Source of the DNA: an uncultured Christensenella sp.
GTDB taxonomy: Bacteria; Bacillota; Clostridia; Christensenellales; Borkfalkiaceae
Direction of reading: 5' to 3'
Assembly: GCA_910586035.1 (NCBI GenBank)
Contig: CAJUHT010000003.1
Span: 1 to 19,004, forward strand
Length of the DNA stretch: 19,004 nt
A program made the translations under genes and the position numbers. Positions 1 through 6,117 of this stretch are shown piece after piece; position 1 is the stretch's first letter; each line of letters begins with the position of its first letter. The notes under the pieces are model-generated. The model was not told the origin of the DNA, searched no databases, and saw only the letters and a list, made by a program, of their open reading frames with translations.

Positions 1-54
1 CTCTCGTCGCCTGCGGCGACACTCTCCCCCTTATTACAAAAGGGGGAAAGCAAG
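1..54. repeat. REP-like palindromic intergenic repeat (edge of window)
   Basis: Two short hairpins lie side by side. The first pairs GTCGC (6-10) with GCGAC (16-20). The second pairs TCCCCCTT (25-32) with AAGGGGGA (40-47) around a 7-base loop. They are followed by AAGCAAGG. This arrangement of a GC-rich mini-palindrome next to a C-run/G-run hairpin resembles dispersed intergenic palindromic units seen in Clostridia genomes. Only one copy is in the window, so dispersal is inferred and the left end may be cut off. Confidence 0.45.
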
Positions 55-60
55 GAAAAA

Positions 61-102
61 AAGTAAAAATAAAAATCTTGCGCGTAATATGCACAAGATT
101 TT
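61..102 (-). terminator. Rho-independent terminator of the first Xre gene
   Basis: Read on the minus strand, AAAATCTTG (94-102) pairs with CAAGATTTT (72-80) and is followed by a T-rich run (61-71). It starts immediately after the stop codon of the minus-strand repressor gene. Confidence 0.7.
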
Positions 103-334
103 ATATATCAAATAATTCATTTGCGTCGACGTTAAATACCTCGGAAAGTTTGTAAATATCCTCTATGCTCGGCTCAGTTCTCCCCTGTTCCCAATTGGCG
201 TAAGTGCTTGGCGGAATACCTAATTTTTTAGCAACGTCTTCCTGTTTATAAGATTTTTCAAACCTTAAAGTTTTTAATCTGTTGCAGAATTTAGTTTTAT
301 TACCTGCAACTTTATTCTTCTTTTCCATTTCCAC
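101..334 (-). CDS. Small Xre-family HTH transcriptional regulator
   Basis: A 77-residue DNA-binding protein made almost entirely of an HTH_3/Xre (Cro/CI-type) domain, residues about 18-72. The recognition-helix region reads PPSTYANWEQGRTEPS and is typical of the family; there is no sensor or enzymatic domain. The start is uncertain: the longest frame begins with GTG (332-334) and an in-frame ATG lies two codons later (326-328). Neither has a convincing ribosome site, so a very short leader is possible. Over about 60 aligned residues it is roughly half identical to the repressor encoded at 433-660, and their recognition helices are nearly the same, so they may share or compete for operators. 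The 98-nt gap upstream holds a palindrome and three TTAGC half-sites. Function as a repressor is inferred from the family. Confidence 0.85.
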   Translation of the reverse strand: MEMEKKNKVAGNKTKFCNRLKTLRFEKSYKQEDVAKKLGIPPSTYANWEQGRTEPSIEDIYKLSEVFNVDANELFDI

Positions 335-351
335 TATAATTCTAATTCAAA

Positions 352-400
352 TTAGCTGTTTTAGCTTGACATTGGCTAAAATAGCGAGTAAATTATTTAC
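352..400. promoter_or_regulatory. Candidate operator region between the two Xre genes
   Basis: A perfect 13-bp palindrome GTAAATTATTTAC lies at 388-400. Three copies of TTAGC are found at 352-356, 361-365 and, inverted, at 375-379. They sit in the short gap upstream of the first Xre gene, the usual place for an autoregulatory operator. No clear minus-strand promoter was found, so the role is inferred. Confidence 0.35.
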
Positions 401-432
401 AGGAAACAAAAAACTATACTTTTTTTGGCAAC

Positions 433-660
433 TCAAAACTCGAACAGGTCGTTTGCCTGCACGCCGAAAACCTTTAAAATTTTATAAATCTCGTCAACCG
501 AGGGGTATCTTCTACCCTGCTCCCAATTGCCGTAGGTGCTTGGCGCAACGCCGATTTTTTGCGCCGCTTCCGCTCGGTTCATCGCGCTTTCAAGCCTTAA
601 TTCCCTCAATCTTGACGAAAATATTTGCGAATACGGTTTACCAAATTTATCTTCTGTCAA
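433..660 (-). CDS. Small Xre-family HTH transcriptional regulator (paralogue)
   Basis: An Xre-type repressor of about 75 residues if it starts at TTG (658-660). The HTH core runs from SRLRELRLE to the C-terminus, with recognition region APSTYGNWEQGRRYPS. The frame stays open upstream to 783, but a strong promoter (TTGACT, 17-base spacer, TAAAAT) lies inside that extension, so the longer start is unlikely. With the TTG start, length and domain position match the 77-residue paralogue at 101-334. Transcription would begin only a few bases before the TTG, so the mRNA would be nearly leaderless; an upstream GTG (700-702) is a weaker alternative. A perfect palindrome between -35 and -10 points to autorepression. 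The gene is divergent from the cysteine-rich pair at 770-1277 and probably regulates it, which is inference. Confidence 0.75.
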   Translation of the reverse strand: MTEDKFGKPYSQIFSSRLRELRLESAMNRAEAAQKIGVAPSTYGNWEQGRRYPSVDEIYKILKVFGVQANDLFEF

Positions 661-670
661 CTTGAACAAA

Positions 671-699
671 ATTTTATAGGTCAATTTGACCCAAGTCAA
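671..699 (-). promoter_or_regulatory. Promoter with embedded 13-bp palindromic operator
   Basis: On the minus strand TTGACT (694-699) and TAAAAT (671-676) are separated by 17 bases. The perfect palindrome GGTCAA-T-TTGACC (plus-strand reading, 679-691) lies inside the spacer, so a bound repressor would block RNA polymerase. The divergent cysteine-rich gene starts only 70 bases away and could be controlled from the same site. Confidence 0.7.
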
Positions 700-738
700 C
701 ACATAGCGGAAAAATTCCGTTAAAATTTTACCATAAAA

Positions 739-755
739 AGACCGCCCGACGGTCT
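739..755 (+). promoter_or_regulatory. Small hairpin just upstream of the ribosome site
   Basis: AGACCG (739-744) pairs with CGGTCT (750-755) around a 5-base loop, directly followed by TGAGGAGAG, the Shine-Dalgarno sequence of the gene starting at 770. It could tune translation or stabilise the 5' end. A plus-strand promoter was not clearly seen; TAAAAT at 721-726 is a possible -10. Confidence 0.35.
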
Positions 756-769
756 GAGGAGAGTTACAT

Positions 770-1054
770 ATGGAAGAAAACAAAGAAAGAAAAAAATGCT
801 GGAATTGCGGACATTACACCGCATACTACACCAAGGGCGAAACGTGTTTTGAAAAGACGGAATGCGGGTACTGCTCTAAACACAAAGAAATTAAAGAAAA
901 GCGGCAAAGCTGTTTATATTGGTATTACTGCAACCACACCACCACCCTACGCTACAAAACGGCGGGCAGGGCGCTAAAAGACATTGTAGAGCATCTTTCC
1001 GCCATAAGGCAGATTTTACAGGAAGAAGAGGAAAAGAACAATGGGCAAACGTAA
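770..1054 (+). CDS. Small cysteine-rich, probably zinc-binding protein A
   Basis: A 94-residue protein I do not recognise. It has a CWNC knuckle (C10, C13), further cysteines at 26, 32 and 35 (CGYC), then C48 and C54, followed by an acidic amphipathic helix (about 65-90). The spacing suggests a small zinc-ribbon-like fold. It starts at an ATG with a strong GAGGAG site and overlaps the next gene by 14 bases, so the two are translationally coupled. It aligns with its neighbour along the whole cysteine region (CxxC, F before G-x-C, then I-K and a later Cys before aromatics), so the pair arose by duplication or is an old heteromeric pair. The divergent Xre repressor suggests a repressed accessory cassette. 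No signal peptide or membrane segment; presumably cytoplasmic. Confidence 0.75.
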   Translation: MEENKERKKCWNCGHYTAYYTKGETCFEKTECGYCSKHKEIKEKRQSCLYWYYCNHTTTLRYKTAGRALKDIVEHLSAIRQILQEEEEKNNGQT

Positions 1055-1277
1055 AAGGCAGTGCCGCAGTTGCCGCAACTTCAATGCCTGGTACATAAAA
1101 AACCTGCACGACTTTTGCGCCGAAAAGGGAATTTGCCAACTTGACGGACAAATTAAAAAATTTAATAACCAATGCGACTCATTTAAAATATGCGCCGACC
1201 GCACCCCCTGCACCGTTGCCGATTTGGACAGAGCTTTGCAGGACGCGCAGACGCTTATAAAATTGTTTGATAAATAG
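1041..1277 (+). CDS. Small cysteine-rich, probably zinc-binding protein B
   Basis: A 78-residue basic protein, paralogous to the one encoded at 770-1054. It keeps CRSC (C8, C11), C26, C32 and C45, adds C51 and C57, and ends in a helix (about 59-76) like its partner. The N-terminus (GKRKRQ) is strongly basic, whereas the partner's C-terminus is strongly acidic, so a complex between them is conceivable; that is inference. AAGAGGA about 9 bases upstream serves as ribosome site within the preceding gene. A strong hairpin terminator follows three bases after the stop. I do not recognise the family; redox or nucleic-acid binding are both possible. Confidence 0.72.
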   Translation: MGKRKRQCRSCRNFNAWYIKNLHDFCAEKGICQLDGQIKKFNNQCDSFKICADRTPCTVADLDRALQDAQTLIKLFDK

Positions 1278-1280
1278 AAA

Positions 1281-1310
1281 GCGAGCGCGCGGTAAAAACC
1301 GCGCGCTCGC
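1281..1310. terminator. Bidirectional hairpin terminator
   Basis: GCGAGCGCGCGG (1281-1292) pairs perfectly with CCGCGCGCTCGC (1299-1310), a 12-bp stem with a 6-base loop. It lies between convergent genes. The minus-strand side is followed by TTTCTATTT, the plus-strand side only by a weak T-rich stretch, so it probably stops both transcripts but better from the minus strand. Confidence 0.8.
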
Positions 1311-1329
1311 CGCGTTTATATACAACAAA

Positions 1330-1740
1330 TCAACCGTTTAAACAGTTGTAAAAAGCCGACATATCTTTATTTACAAGGTCGTAATAGAAGCATCTGCCGT
1401 CGTAACCGTGCTTTGCGGTATACCTTACAACGTTAAAGCCGCTCCACTCGGGCTGAACGTTTACAAGCAATTTCTCGTAAGGCATTCCGTTAGAGGACAT
1501 TTCCCCGTCAAACGTAAATTCCGCCCAAACGCCGCTCTTTAAAGCTTTTACCGTTTCGCGGTGCAAGCTTACCCCGAACGCGGGCATCTGGTGCGCGCCG
1601 TAAAGCATACTGTTCCACTCCGCGCAAATTTCGTTAAAGCGGGTTTCGCCCACCTTATAAGCCGTAACCTCTCCGTCCTTATAGACGTTTATCCCCTGTG
1701 CGTAATCGGTAATTTTTTCCAATTCTACTTGCATAATCAT
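1330..1740 (-). CDS. Hypothetical protein, third gene of the nfn operon
   Basis: A 136-residue protein that I do not recognise. It has no signal peptide, membrane segment or known cofactor motif; it looks like a soluble alpha/beta protein with many aromatics in the C-terminal half. ATG codons at 1740 and 1734 are both possible starts and neither has a strong ribosome site. It begins 13 bases after the stop of nfnB on the same strand, and the only terminator downstream is the hairpin at 1281-1310, so it is very probably co-transcribed with nfnAB. Whether it works with the transhydrogenase cannot be told from the sequence. Confidence 0.75.
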   Translation of the reverse strand: MIMQVELEKITDYAQGINVYKDGEVTAYKVGETRFNEICAEWNSMLYGAHQMPAFGVSLHRETVKALKSGVWAEFTFDGEMSSNGMPYEKLLVNVQPEWSGFNVVRYTAKHGYDGRCFYYDLVNKDMSAFYNCLNG

Positions 1741-1753
1741 TCTACTATTGTGT

Positions 1754-3166
1754 TCATTTTTTGCAAAGATATTCGTCTATCGCCTTAGCCGCCGTTTTGC
1801 CCGCGCCCATAGCGAGTATTACGGTAGCCGCGCCCGTTACCGCGTCGCCGCCGGCGTATACGCCCTCTTTGCTCGTTTTGCCCGTTTCTTCCTCTACGAT
1901 TATTCCGCCGTGCCTGTTTACTTCCAACCCCGCCGTGGTGTCCTTTATAAGCGGGTTGGGGCTGGTGCCTATCGACATAATAACGCAGTCGACGTCTATT
2001 ACGTACTCGCTGCCGGCAACCTCCACGGGGCGACGCCTGCCCTTTTCGTCCGGCTCGCCAAGCTTACACTTAATGACTTTCATTCCCGCAACGCTACCGT
2101 TTTTATGGTCGCGCCTGTCGTCGGGGTTGTAGTAGCCGATAAGCTCCACGGGGTTGCGCAATATTTCAAACTTTATGCCCTCTTCCTCGGCGTGCTCTAC
2201 CTCTTCCTTTCTTGCGGGGAGTTCTTCCATAGAGCGCCTGTAAACTATGTACACGTTGTCCGCGCCCAGCCTTAACGCCGTGCGCGCCGCGTCCATTGCA
2301 ACGTTGCCGCCGCCAACTACCGCCACGTTTCTGCCGCGGAGTATGGGCGTTTGGCTGTCCTCCTTATACGCCTTCATAAGGTTACTGCGGGTAAGAAATT
2401 CGTTTGCCGAGTACACGCCCTTTAAGCTTTCGCCGGGGATACCCATAAAGCGGGGCAAGCCCGCGCCGCTACCCACAAACACCGCTTCGTAGCCGTCTTC
2501 AAACAGCTCCTCTATGGTGATTGTCTTACCTACGACAACGTTTGTTTCCACGTCCACGCCCAAATTTTTAAGCGTTTCCACTTCCTTTTGCACAATCGAC
2601 TTGGGTAAACGGAATTCGGGTATGCCGTACACAAGCACGCCGCCCGCCGTATGCAACGCCTCGAAAACGGTTACTTTGTAGCCCTTTTTCGCAAGGTCGC
2701 CCGCGCAGGTCAAGCCCGAGGGACCCGACCCAACCACCGCTACCCTGTGCCCGTTGCTTTCGGGCAACGCAACCTTGCCGTGGCTGTGTTCGTTGTGCCA
2801 ATCGGCAACAAAGCGCTCCAACCTGCCGATGCCGACGGGCTCGAACTTGACGCCGAGAGTACACTTGCTTTCGCACTGCGTTTCCTGCGGGCAGACCCTG
2901 CCGCACACCGCGGGCAACGAAGAGCTTTGGGAAATGACGGCGTAAGCGCCCTCGAAGTCGCCCTCCTTTACTTTGGTGATAAAGTCGGGTATGGAAATAT
3001 TTACGGGACAGCCGTTTACGCACGGCTTGTTTTTACAGTTTAAACACCTCTTCGCCTCGGCAACGGCTATTTCGGGCGTGTAGCCCAAGGCAACCTCCTT
3101 AAAGTTGCGCGCCCTTACCTTTGCCTCCTGCACGGGCATTTCGTTTTTCTTAGGTTGGATAGCCAT
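1754..3166 (-). CDS. nfnB: NfnB-type large subunit, NADP-dependent (GltD-like)
   Basis: A 470-residue flavo-iron-sulfur protein of the family of glutamate synthase small subunits. Next to NfnA it is best read as NfnB (NfnL) of the NADH-dependent reduced ferredoxin:NADP+ oxidoreductase, where the FAD in this subunit performs electron bifurcation. Two sets of four cysteines (C41, C44, C49, C53 and C88, C92, C98, C102) fit two [4Fe-4S] clusters. The FAD site is VAVVGSGPSG at about 143-152; the NADP(H) site is VAVVGGGNVA at about 281-290 followed by YRRS; the C-terminal GGDAVTGAAT closes the FAD fold. The start ATG directly abuts the nfnA stop (TAA-ATG), implying coupled translation. A stand-alone glutamate synthase small subunit is less likely, because no glutamate synthase large subunit is nearby and nfnA is adjacent. 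Confidence 0.93.
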   Translation of the reverse strand: MAIQPKKNEMPVQEAKVRARNFKEVALGYTPEIAVAEAKRCLNCKNKPCVNGCPVNISIPDFITKVKEGDFEGAYAVISQSSSLPAVCGRVCPQETQCESKCTLGVKFEPVGIGRLERFVADWHNEHSHGKVALPESNGHRVAVVGSGPSGLTCAGDLAKKGYKVTVFEALHTAGGVLVYGIPEFRLPKSIVQKEVETLKNLGVDVETNVVVGKTITIEELFEDGYEAVFVGSGAGLPRFMGIPGESLKGVYSANEFLTRSNLMKAYKEDSQTPILRGRNVAVVGGGNVAMDAARTALRLGADNVYIVYRRSMEELPARKEEVEHAEEEGIKFEILRNPVELIGYYNPDDRRDHKNGSVAGMKVIKCKLGEPDEKGRRRPVEVAGSEYVIDVDCVIMSIGTSPNPLIKDTTAGLEVNRHGGIIVEEETGKTSKEGVYAGGDAVTGAATVILAMGAGKTAAKAIDEYLCKK

Positions 3167-4009
3167 TTACTTTACCGCCTTTTTAAACAGATTACAGCAC
3201 GCTTCCCTTTCGCGTTGCTCGAATTCCGCATACGCGGAGGCGCGCGACATAGCTTCGTCAAAGTCGACTTCGAAGCCGTTGAAGTCGGGTCCGTCCACGC
3301 AGGCGAATTTTGTACGCCCGCCAACGGTCAAACGGCAACCGCCGCACATACCCGTGCCGTCTATCATAATGGGATTCATAGAAACTGTTGTGGGGATATT
3401 ATACGGCTTGGTTGTGGCTACGACGAATTTCATCATTATAAGCGGACCAATCGTAATAACTTCGTCAAATTTTTCGCCCGCTTCGATTGCTTCCTTTAAA
3501 GGCGCGGTAACTACGCCCTGCCTGCCGTAACTGCCGTCGTCGGTCATAATCGTAAGCTTATCCGAACAAGCTTTAAACTCTTCCTCTAAAATGAGCAAAT
3601 CTTTGTTGCGGAAGCCTATAATCGAGTGCACCTCGCAACCGAGTTCCTTAAACCTCTGCGCAACGGGCAGAGCGATTGCGCAACCCACGCCGCCGCCCAC
3701 AATACATACCTTTTTTATGCCGTTGGTTTTTGTGGCGCAACCCAAAGGACCGACAAAGTCGCTTATGTATTCGCCCTCTTGCTTGGCGTTTAAACGCATA
3801 GTTGTGCCGCCCACAACCTGAAAAATTATTTTAACCGTGCCCGCCGCGCGGTCGTACCCCGCAACGGTAAGGGGAATTCTTTCGCCCTCTTCGTCCACTC
3901 TTAAAATGATAAACTGACCCGCCTGCGCCTTTTTTGCAACAAGCGGCGCATAGATATCCAGCATTGTTACGGTGGGGTTCAATACGCGCTTTTTTACTAT
4001 TTTATACAT
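3167..4009 (-). CDS. nfnA: NfnA-type small subunit, NAD-dependent FAD/[2Fe-2S] protein
   Basis: A 280-residue ferredoxin-NADP-reductase-like protein of the sulfide dehydrogenase/dihydroorotate dehydrogenase electron-transfer family. RIPLTVAGYD (44-53) is the FAD-binding strand and VCIVGGGVGCAIA (101-113) the NAD(H) site. C222, C225 and C237 together with D217 match the unusual Asp/three-Cys [2Fe-2S] site described for NfnA. With NfnB it forms the soluble bifurcating transhydrogenase that couples NADH and reduced ferredoxin to NADP+ reduction. The frame is open to 4066, but ATG 4009 has AGAGGA seven bases upstream and gives the normal family N-terminus, so the shorter start is chosen. First gene of the operon; promoter at 4119-4147. 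Confidence 0.93.
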   Translation of the reverse strand: MYKIVKKRVLNPTVTMLDIYAPLVAKKAQAGQFIILRVDEEGERIPLTVAGYDRAAGTVKIIFQVVGGTTMRLNAKQEGEYISDFVGPLGCATKTNGIKKVCIVGGGVGCAIALPVAQRFKELGCEVHSIIGFRNKDLLILEEEFKACSDKLTIMTDDGSYGRQGVVTAPLKEAIEAGEKFDEVITIGPLIMMKFVVATTKPYNIPTTVSMNPIMIDGTGMCGGCRLTVGGRTKFACVDGPDFNGFEVDFDEAMSRASAYAEFEQREREACCNLFKKAVK

Positions 4010-4112
4010 ATATTTCCTCTGCGGCAAAACCTTTTTACGGCGGCTAAGTTCTATGCCGCTCCGCAAAAAACGCAGGTTTTACGCCGCACAATTTATTTTT
4101 TACGTTGCCCGT
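4010..4112 (-). promoter_or_regulatory. Structured 5' leader of the nfn operon
   Basis: The mRNA from the promoter at 4119-4147 would have about 100 untranslated bases. GCGGC plus AAAACCT (minus strand, 4087-4083 and 4080-4074) can pair with AGGTTTT plus GCCGC (4032-4021), 12 base pairs with a two-base bulge, enclosing a smaller GCGGC/GCCGC hairpin. The outer stem ends directly at the Shine-Dalgarno AGAGGA. It matches no riboswitch I recognise; a regulatory role is inferred from position and folding. Confidence 0.4.
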
Positions 4113-4118
4113 ATCTTT

Positions 4119-4147
4119 ATTATATCATTTTTTCGGCGATATGTAAA
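4119..4147 (-). promoter_or_regulatory. Sigma-A-type promoter of nfnA-nfnB
   Basis: On the minus strand TTTACA (4142-4147) and a consensus TATAAT (4119-4124) are separated by exactly 17 bases. It lies between the rpmF terminator and nfnA. No Rex-like palindrome was seen around it. Confidence 0.8.
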
Positions 4148-4148
4148 A

Positions 4149-4186
4149 GATTTTTTTATAACAAAAGCGGGCAATTACTGCCCGCC
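4149..4186 (-). terminator. Rho-independent terminator of rpmF
   Basis: On the minus strand GCGGGCA (4179-4185) pairs with TGCCCGC (4167-4173) around five bases and is followed by TTTTGTTATAAAAAAA. It lies 20 bases after the rpmF stop and separates rpmF from the nfn promoter. Confidence 0.85.
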
Positions 4187-4204
4187 TTGATAACCGTTAC
4201 TAAA

Positions 4205-4393
4205 TTATTTCTTGCTGTCGGTCTGAGCAACAACTTCTACCTTATCGTAGAAGCCGCAGTTTCCGCAAACTCTGTGAGCCTGCATAAGCTCGTGACAATG
4301 AGGGCACTCTACAAGCGTAGGAGCCGTAGCCTTGTAATTGGCAAATCTCTTATTAGTTCTGCTCTTAGACTGTTTTCCCTTGGGTACTGCCAT
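4205..4393 (-). CDS. rpmF: 50S ribosomal protein L32
   Basis: A 62-residue protein of the large ribosomal subunit. The N-terminus AVPKGKQSKSRTNKR is diagnostic for L32, and C30-x2-C33 with C43-x2-C46 form the zinc-binding version of the protein, as opposed to Cys-lacking paralogues used in zinc starvation. The ribosome site is GAGGTGATAG just before the ATG. It follows the DUF177 gene by 25 bases on the same strand, an arrangement conserved across many bacteria, and ends in a clear terminator. It is probably transcribed from the promoter at 4843-4872. Confidence 0.97.
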   Translation of the reverse strand: MAVPKGKQSKSRTNKRFANYKATAPTLVECPHCHELMQAHRVCGNCGFYDKVEVVAQTDSKK

Positions 4394-4418
4394 TATCTAT
4401 CACCTCTCTATATTTGTC

Positions 4419-4823
4419 TCAGTTGATTTTAATTCCTTTACAGTCCTCTTTGCAAAGCAACACTTTGGGCTGACTGAAAAGCAACGCGTCGTTGACTGCC
4501 GCCGTTAAATCGAGCATATTGCCGTCGTAGACGTAATTATCCAAATCGTCTTTATCGGTTACGTACAAAACGTCCGTTTCGTACTCTATCCGCTTTTTTG
4601 CGTCGGCAAGGCAATAACTGCACTGCCCTATAAGCTCGTAGGAAATCTTTAAAGTAATTTCCACTTCGCCGCCTTCGAAAATTTCGTATTCCGCAACGGC
4701 GTTTACTCCGCCTTCAACGCGGCAAAACGGTATTAAAATACTGTCTTGCGGGGGCTGCCATACAAAGCTTACTTCGCCGACGTACGCCGCCCTTGCCATT
4801 AGTTTTTTTATCTCTAAAATCAT
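4419..4823 (-). CDS. DUF177/YceD-like protein
   Basis: A 134-residue protein of the YceD (YlbN) family, which is nearly always encoded just upstream of rpmF and in plants and bacteria is linked to 23S rRNA accumulation. Characteristic parts are the central beta-rich region, C68-x2-C71, and the LCKEDCKG signature (C124, C128). The tail is short: most members continue with a CPxCG-type second half of the metal site, whereas this one stops five residues after CKG. No alternative frame contains the missing motif, so this is not a simple frameshift. Its promoter is the consensus pair at 4843-4872; only about 13 bases of leader and a weak AGGG site precede the ATG. Co-transcribed with rpmF. Confidence 0.88.
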   Translation of the reverse strand: MILEIKKLMARAAYVGEVSFVWQPPQDSILIPFCRVEGGVNAVAEYEIFEGGEVEITLKISYELIGQCSYCLADAKKRIEYETDVLYVTDKDDLDNYVYDGNMLDLTAAVNDALLFSQPKVLLCKEDCKGIKIN

Positions 4824-4842
4824 ACCCTGAGCCGACTATACG

Positions 4843-4872
4843 ATTATATTATACACTTGCGCACTTTGTCAA
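4843..4872 (-). promoter_or_regulatory. Sigma-A-type promoter of DUF177-rpmF
   Basis: On the minus strand a perfect TTGACA (4867-4872) and a perfect TATAAT (4843-4848) with an 18-base spacer. It separates the ribosomal-protein transcript from ackA, which ends only 28 bases before it. Confidence 0.82.
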
Positions 4873-4899
4873 CTCAAATTGCGCCGTTATTGAGGTTTT

Positions 4900-6096
4900 T
4901 TATAAAAGTTCGGCGGTTTCTCTTGCAATTACCAGCTCTTCGTTGGTGGGAATTACAAGTACCTTCACCTTGCTATCCTTGGCGGAAATTTCGTGTACCG
5001 TGCCGTCGTTTTTCCTGTCGTTTGCCGCCTTATCGAATTTAACGCCCAAAAATTCAAGACCTTCGCACACGTCCTCGCGCACGGTGGGCGTATTTTCGCC
5101 TATTCCCGCGGTGAACACAATGCAGTCAAGCCCGCCCATAGCCGCCGCATAGGCGCCCACGAACTTCTTAGTTTGGTACGCAAACATATCCAGAGCGAGC
5201 GCGCACCTCTCGTTTCCGCTCTCCTCCCCCGCAATCAAATCCCTGAAATCGGAGGAAACGCCGGAAATGCCCGCAACGCCGCACTGCTTGTTGAGATAGG
5301 TTACCGTATCGGCGTGGTTAAGCCCCTTCTTCCTTGCCAAAAATTCGACGGCGGAAGCGTCGATATCGCCTGAACGCGTGCCCATAAGCACGCCCGCAAG
5401 CGGCGTAAAGCCCATTGACGTATCCACGCACTTGCCGCAGTCTACCGCAGAAATGGAAGAGCCGTTGCCGAGGTGGCAAGTTACTATTTTAAGCTTATCG
5501 GGCTGTTTGCCGAGGTACTTTGCCGCTTCCTGCGAAACGAACTTGTGGCTTGTGCCGTGCGCGCCGTACTTTCTTACGCCGTACTCCTTGTAGTCCTCGT
5601 ACTTAATGCCGTACATATACGCCTTTTCGGGCATTGTCTGGTGGAATGAAGTATCGAATACCAGAGCCATAGGCGTTTTGGGCATAACCTCTATGCACGC
5701 CTTTAAGCCCGTTGCCGCCGCGGGATTGTGCAGGGGAGCAAGCTCGAAAGTCTTTTCTTCCAAGGTCTTTAACACTTCGGGGGTTACAAGCGTGGTCTTT
5801 TTGAAGTACTCGCCGCTGGCGACTATTCTGTTCCCAACCGCGTCGATTTCGTCCATAGACTTTATAACGCCGATTTCGCCGTCCTGTAAGGCTTTAAGCA
5901 CAAGCTCGATTGCAATTTTATGGTTGGGCATATCCTGAGTATACACCTTTTCCTTGCCGTTGCCCTTTGCCTTTAACAGCGAGCCCGCTATACCTATTCT
6001 TTCAACGCCGCCCTTTGCCAAAACGGCTTCCGTTTGCATATCTATAAGCTGATATTTAAGCGAGGAACTGCCCGCGTTTACAACCAATATTTTCAT
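4900..6096 (-). CDS. ackA: Acetate kinase
   Basis: A 398-residue ASKHA-fold kinase that converts acetyl phosphate and ADP to acetate and ATP in the cytoplasm, the energy-yielding last step of acetate fermentation. Key residues fall at the numbers known from the Methanosarcina enzyme: N7, S10, S12, H123, D148, H180, H208 and R241, with R90 in place of R91 and the TNEE loop at 384-387 holding the magnesium glutamate. Signatures include VNAGSSSLKY, GTSHKFV, HLGNGSS and AGIGEN. The usual GHRVVHGGE segment is GNRIVASGE here: the arginine is kept but both histidines are replaced. AAGGAGA before the ATG is a good ribosome site. It follows pta by 21 bases, so they form a pta-ackA operon. No clear terminator was seen after it. 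Confidence 0.97.
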   Translation of the reverse strand: MKILVVNAGSSSLKYQLIDMQTEAVLAKGGVERIGIAGSLLKAKGNGKEKVYTQDMPNHKIAIELVLKALQDGEIGVIKSMDEIDAVGNRIVASGEYFKKTTLVTPEVLKTLEEKTFELAPLHNPAAATGLKACIEVMPKTPMALVFDTSFHQTMPEKAYMYGIKYEDYKEYGVRKYGAHGTSHKFVSQEAAKYLGKQPDKLKIVTCHLGNGSSISAVDCGKCVDTSMGFTPLAGVLMGTRSGDIDASAVEFLARKKGLNHADTVTYLNKQCGVAGISGVSSDFRDLIAGEESGNERCALALDMFAYQTKKFVGAYAAAMGGLDCIVFTAGIGENTPTVREDVCEGLEFLGVKFDKAANDRKNDGTVHEISAKDSKVKVLVIPTNEELVIARETAELL

Positions 6097-6117
6097 TTAT
6101 TTCTCCTTATTGTACAA

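Noticed and set aside
366..394. Plus-strand TTGACA-N17-TAAATT resembling a promoter
   Set aside because: No plus-strand gene follows before 770 and the downstream stretch is antisense to the second Xre gene; it may be chance in an AT-rich gap.
2568..3043. Open frames of 130-151 codons on both strands within nfnB
   Set aside because: Low-quality shadow frames of a well-conserved gene with no start signals of their own.
4010..4066. A 19-residue extension of nfnA
   Set aside because: The extension covers the Shine-Dalgarno AGAGGA and stem of the leader; the ATG at 4009 gives the normal protein.
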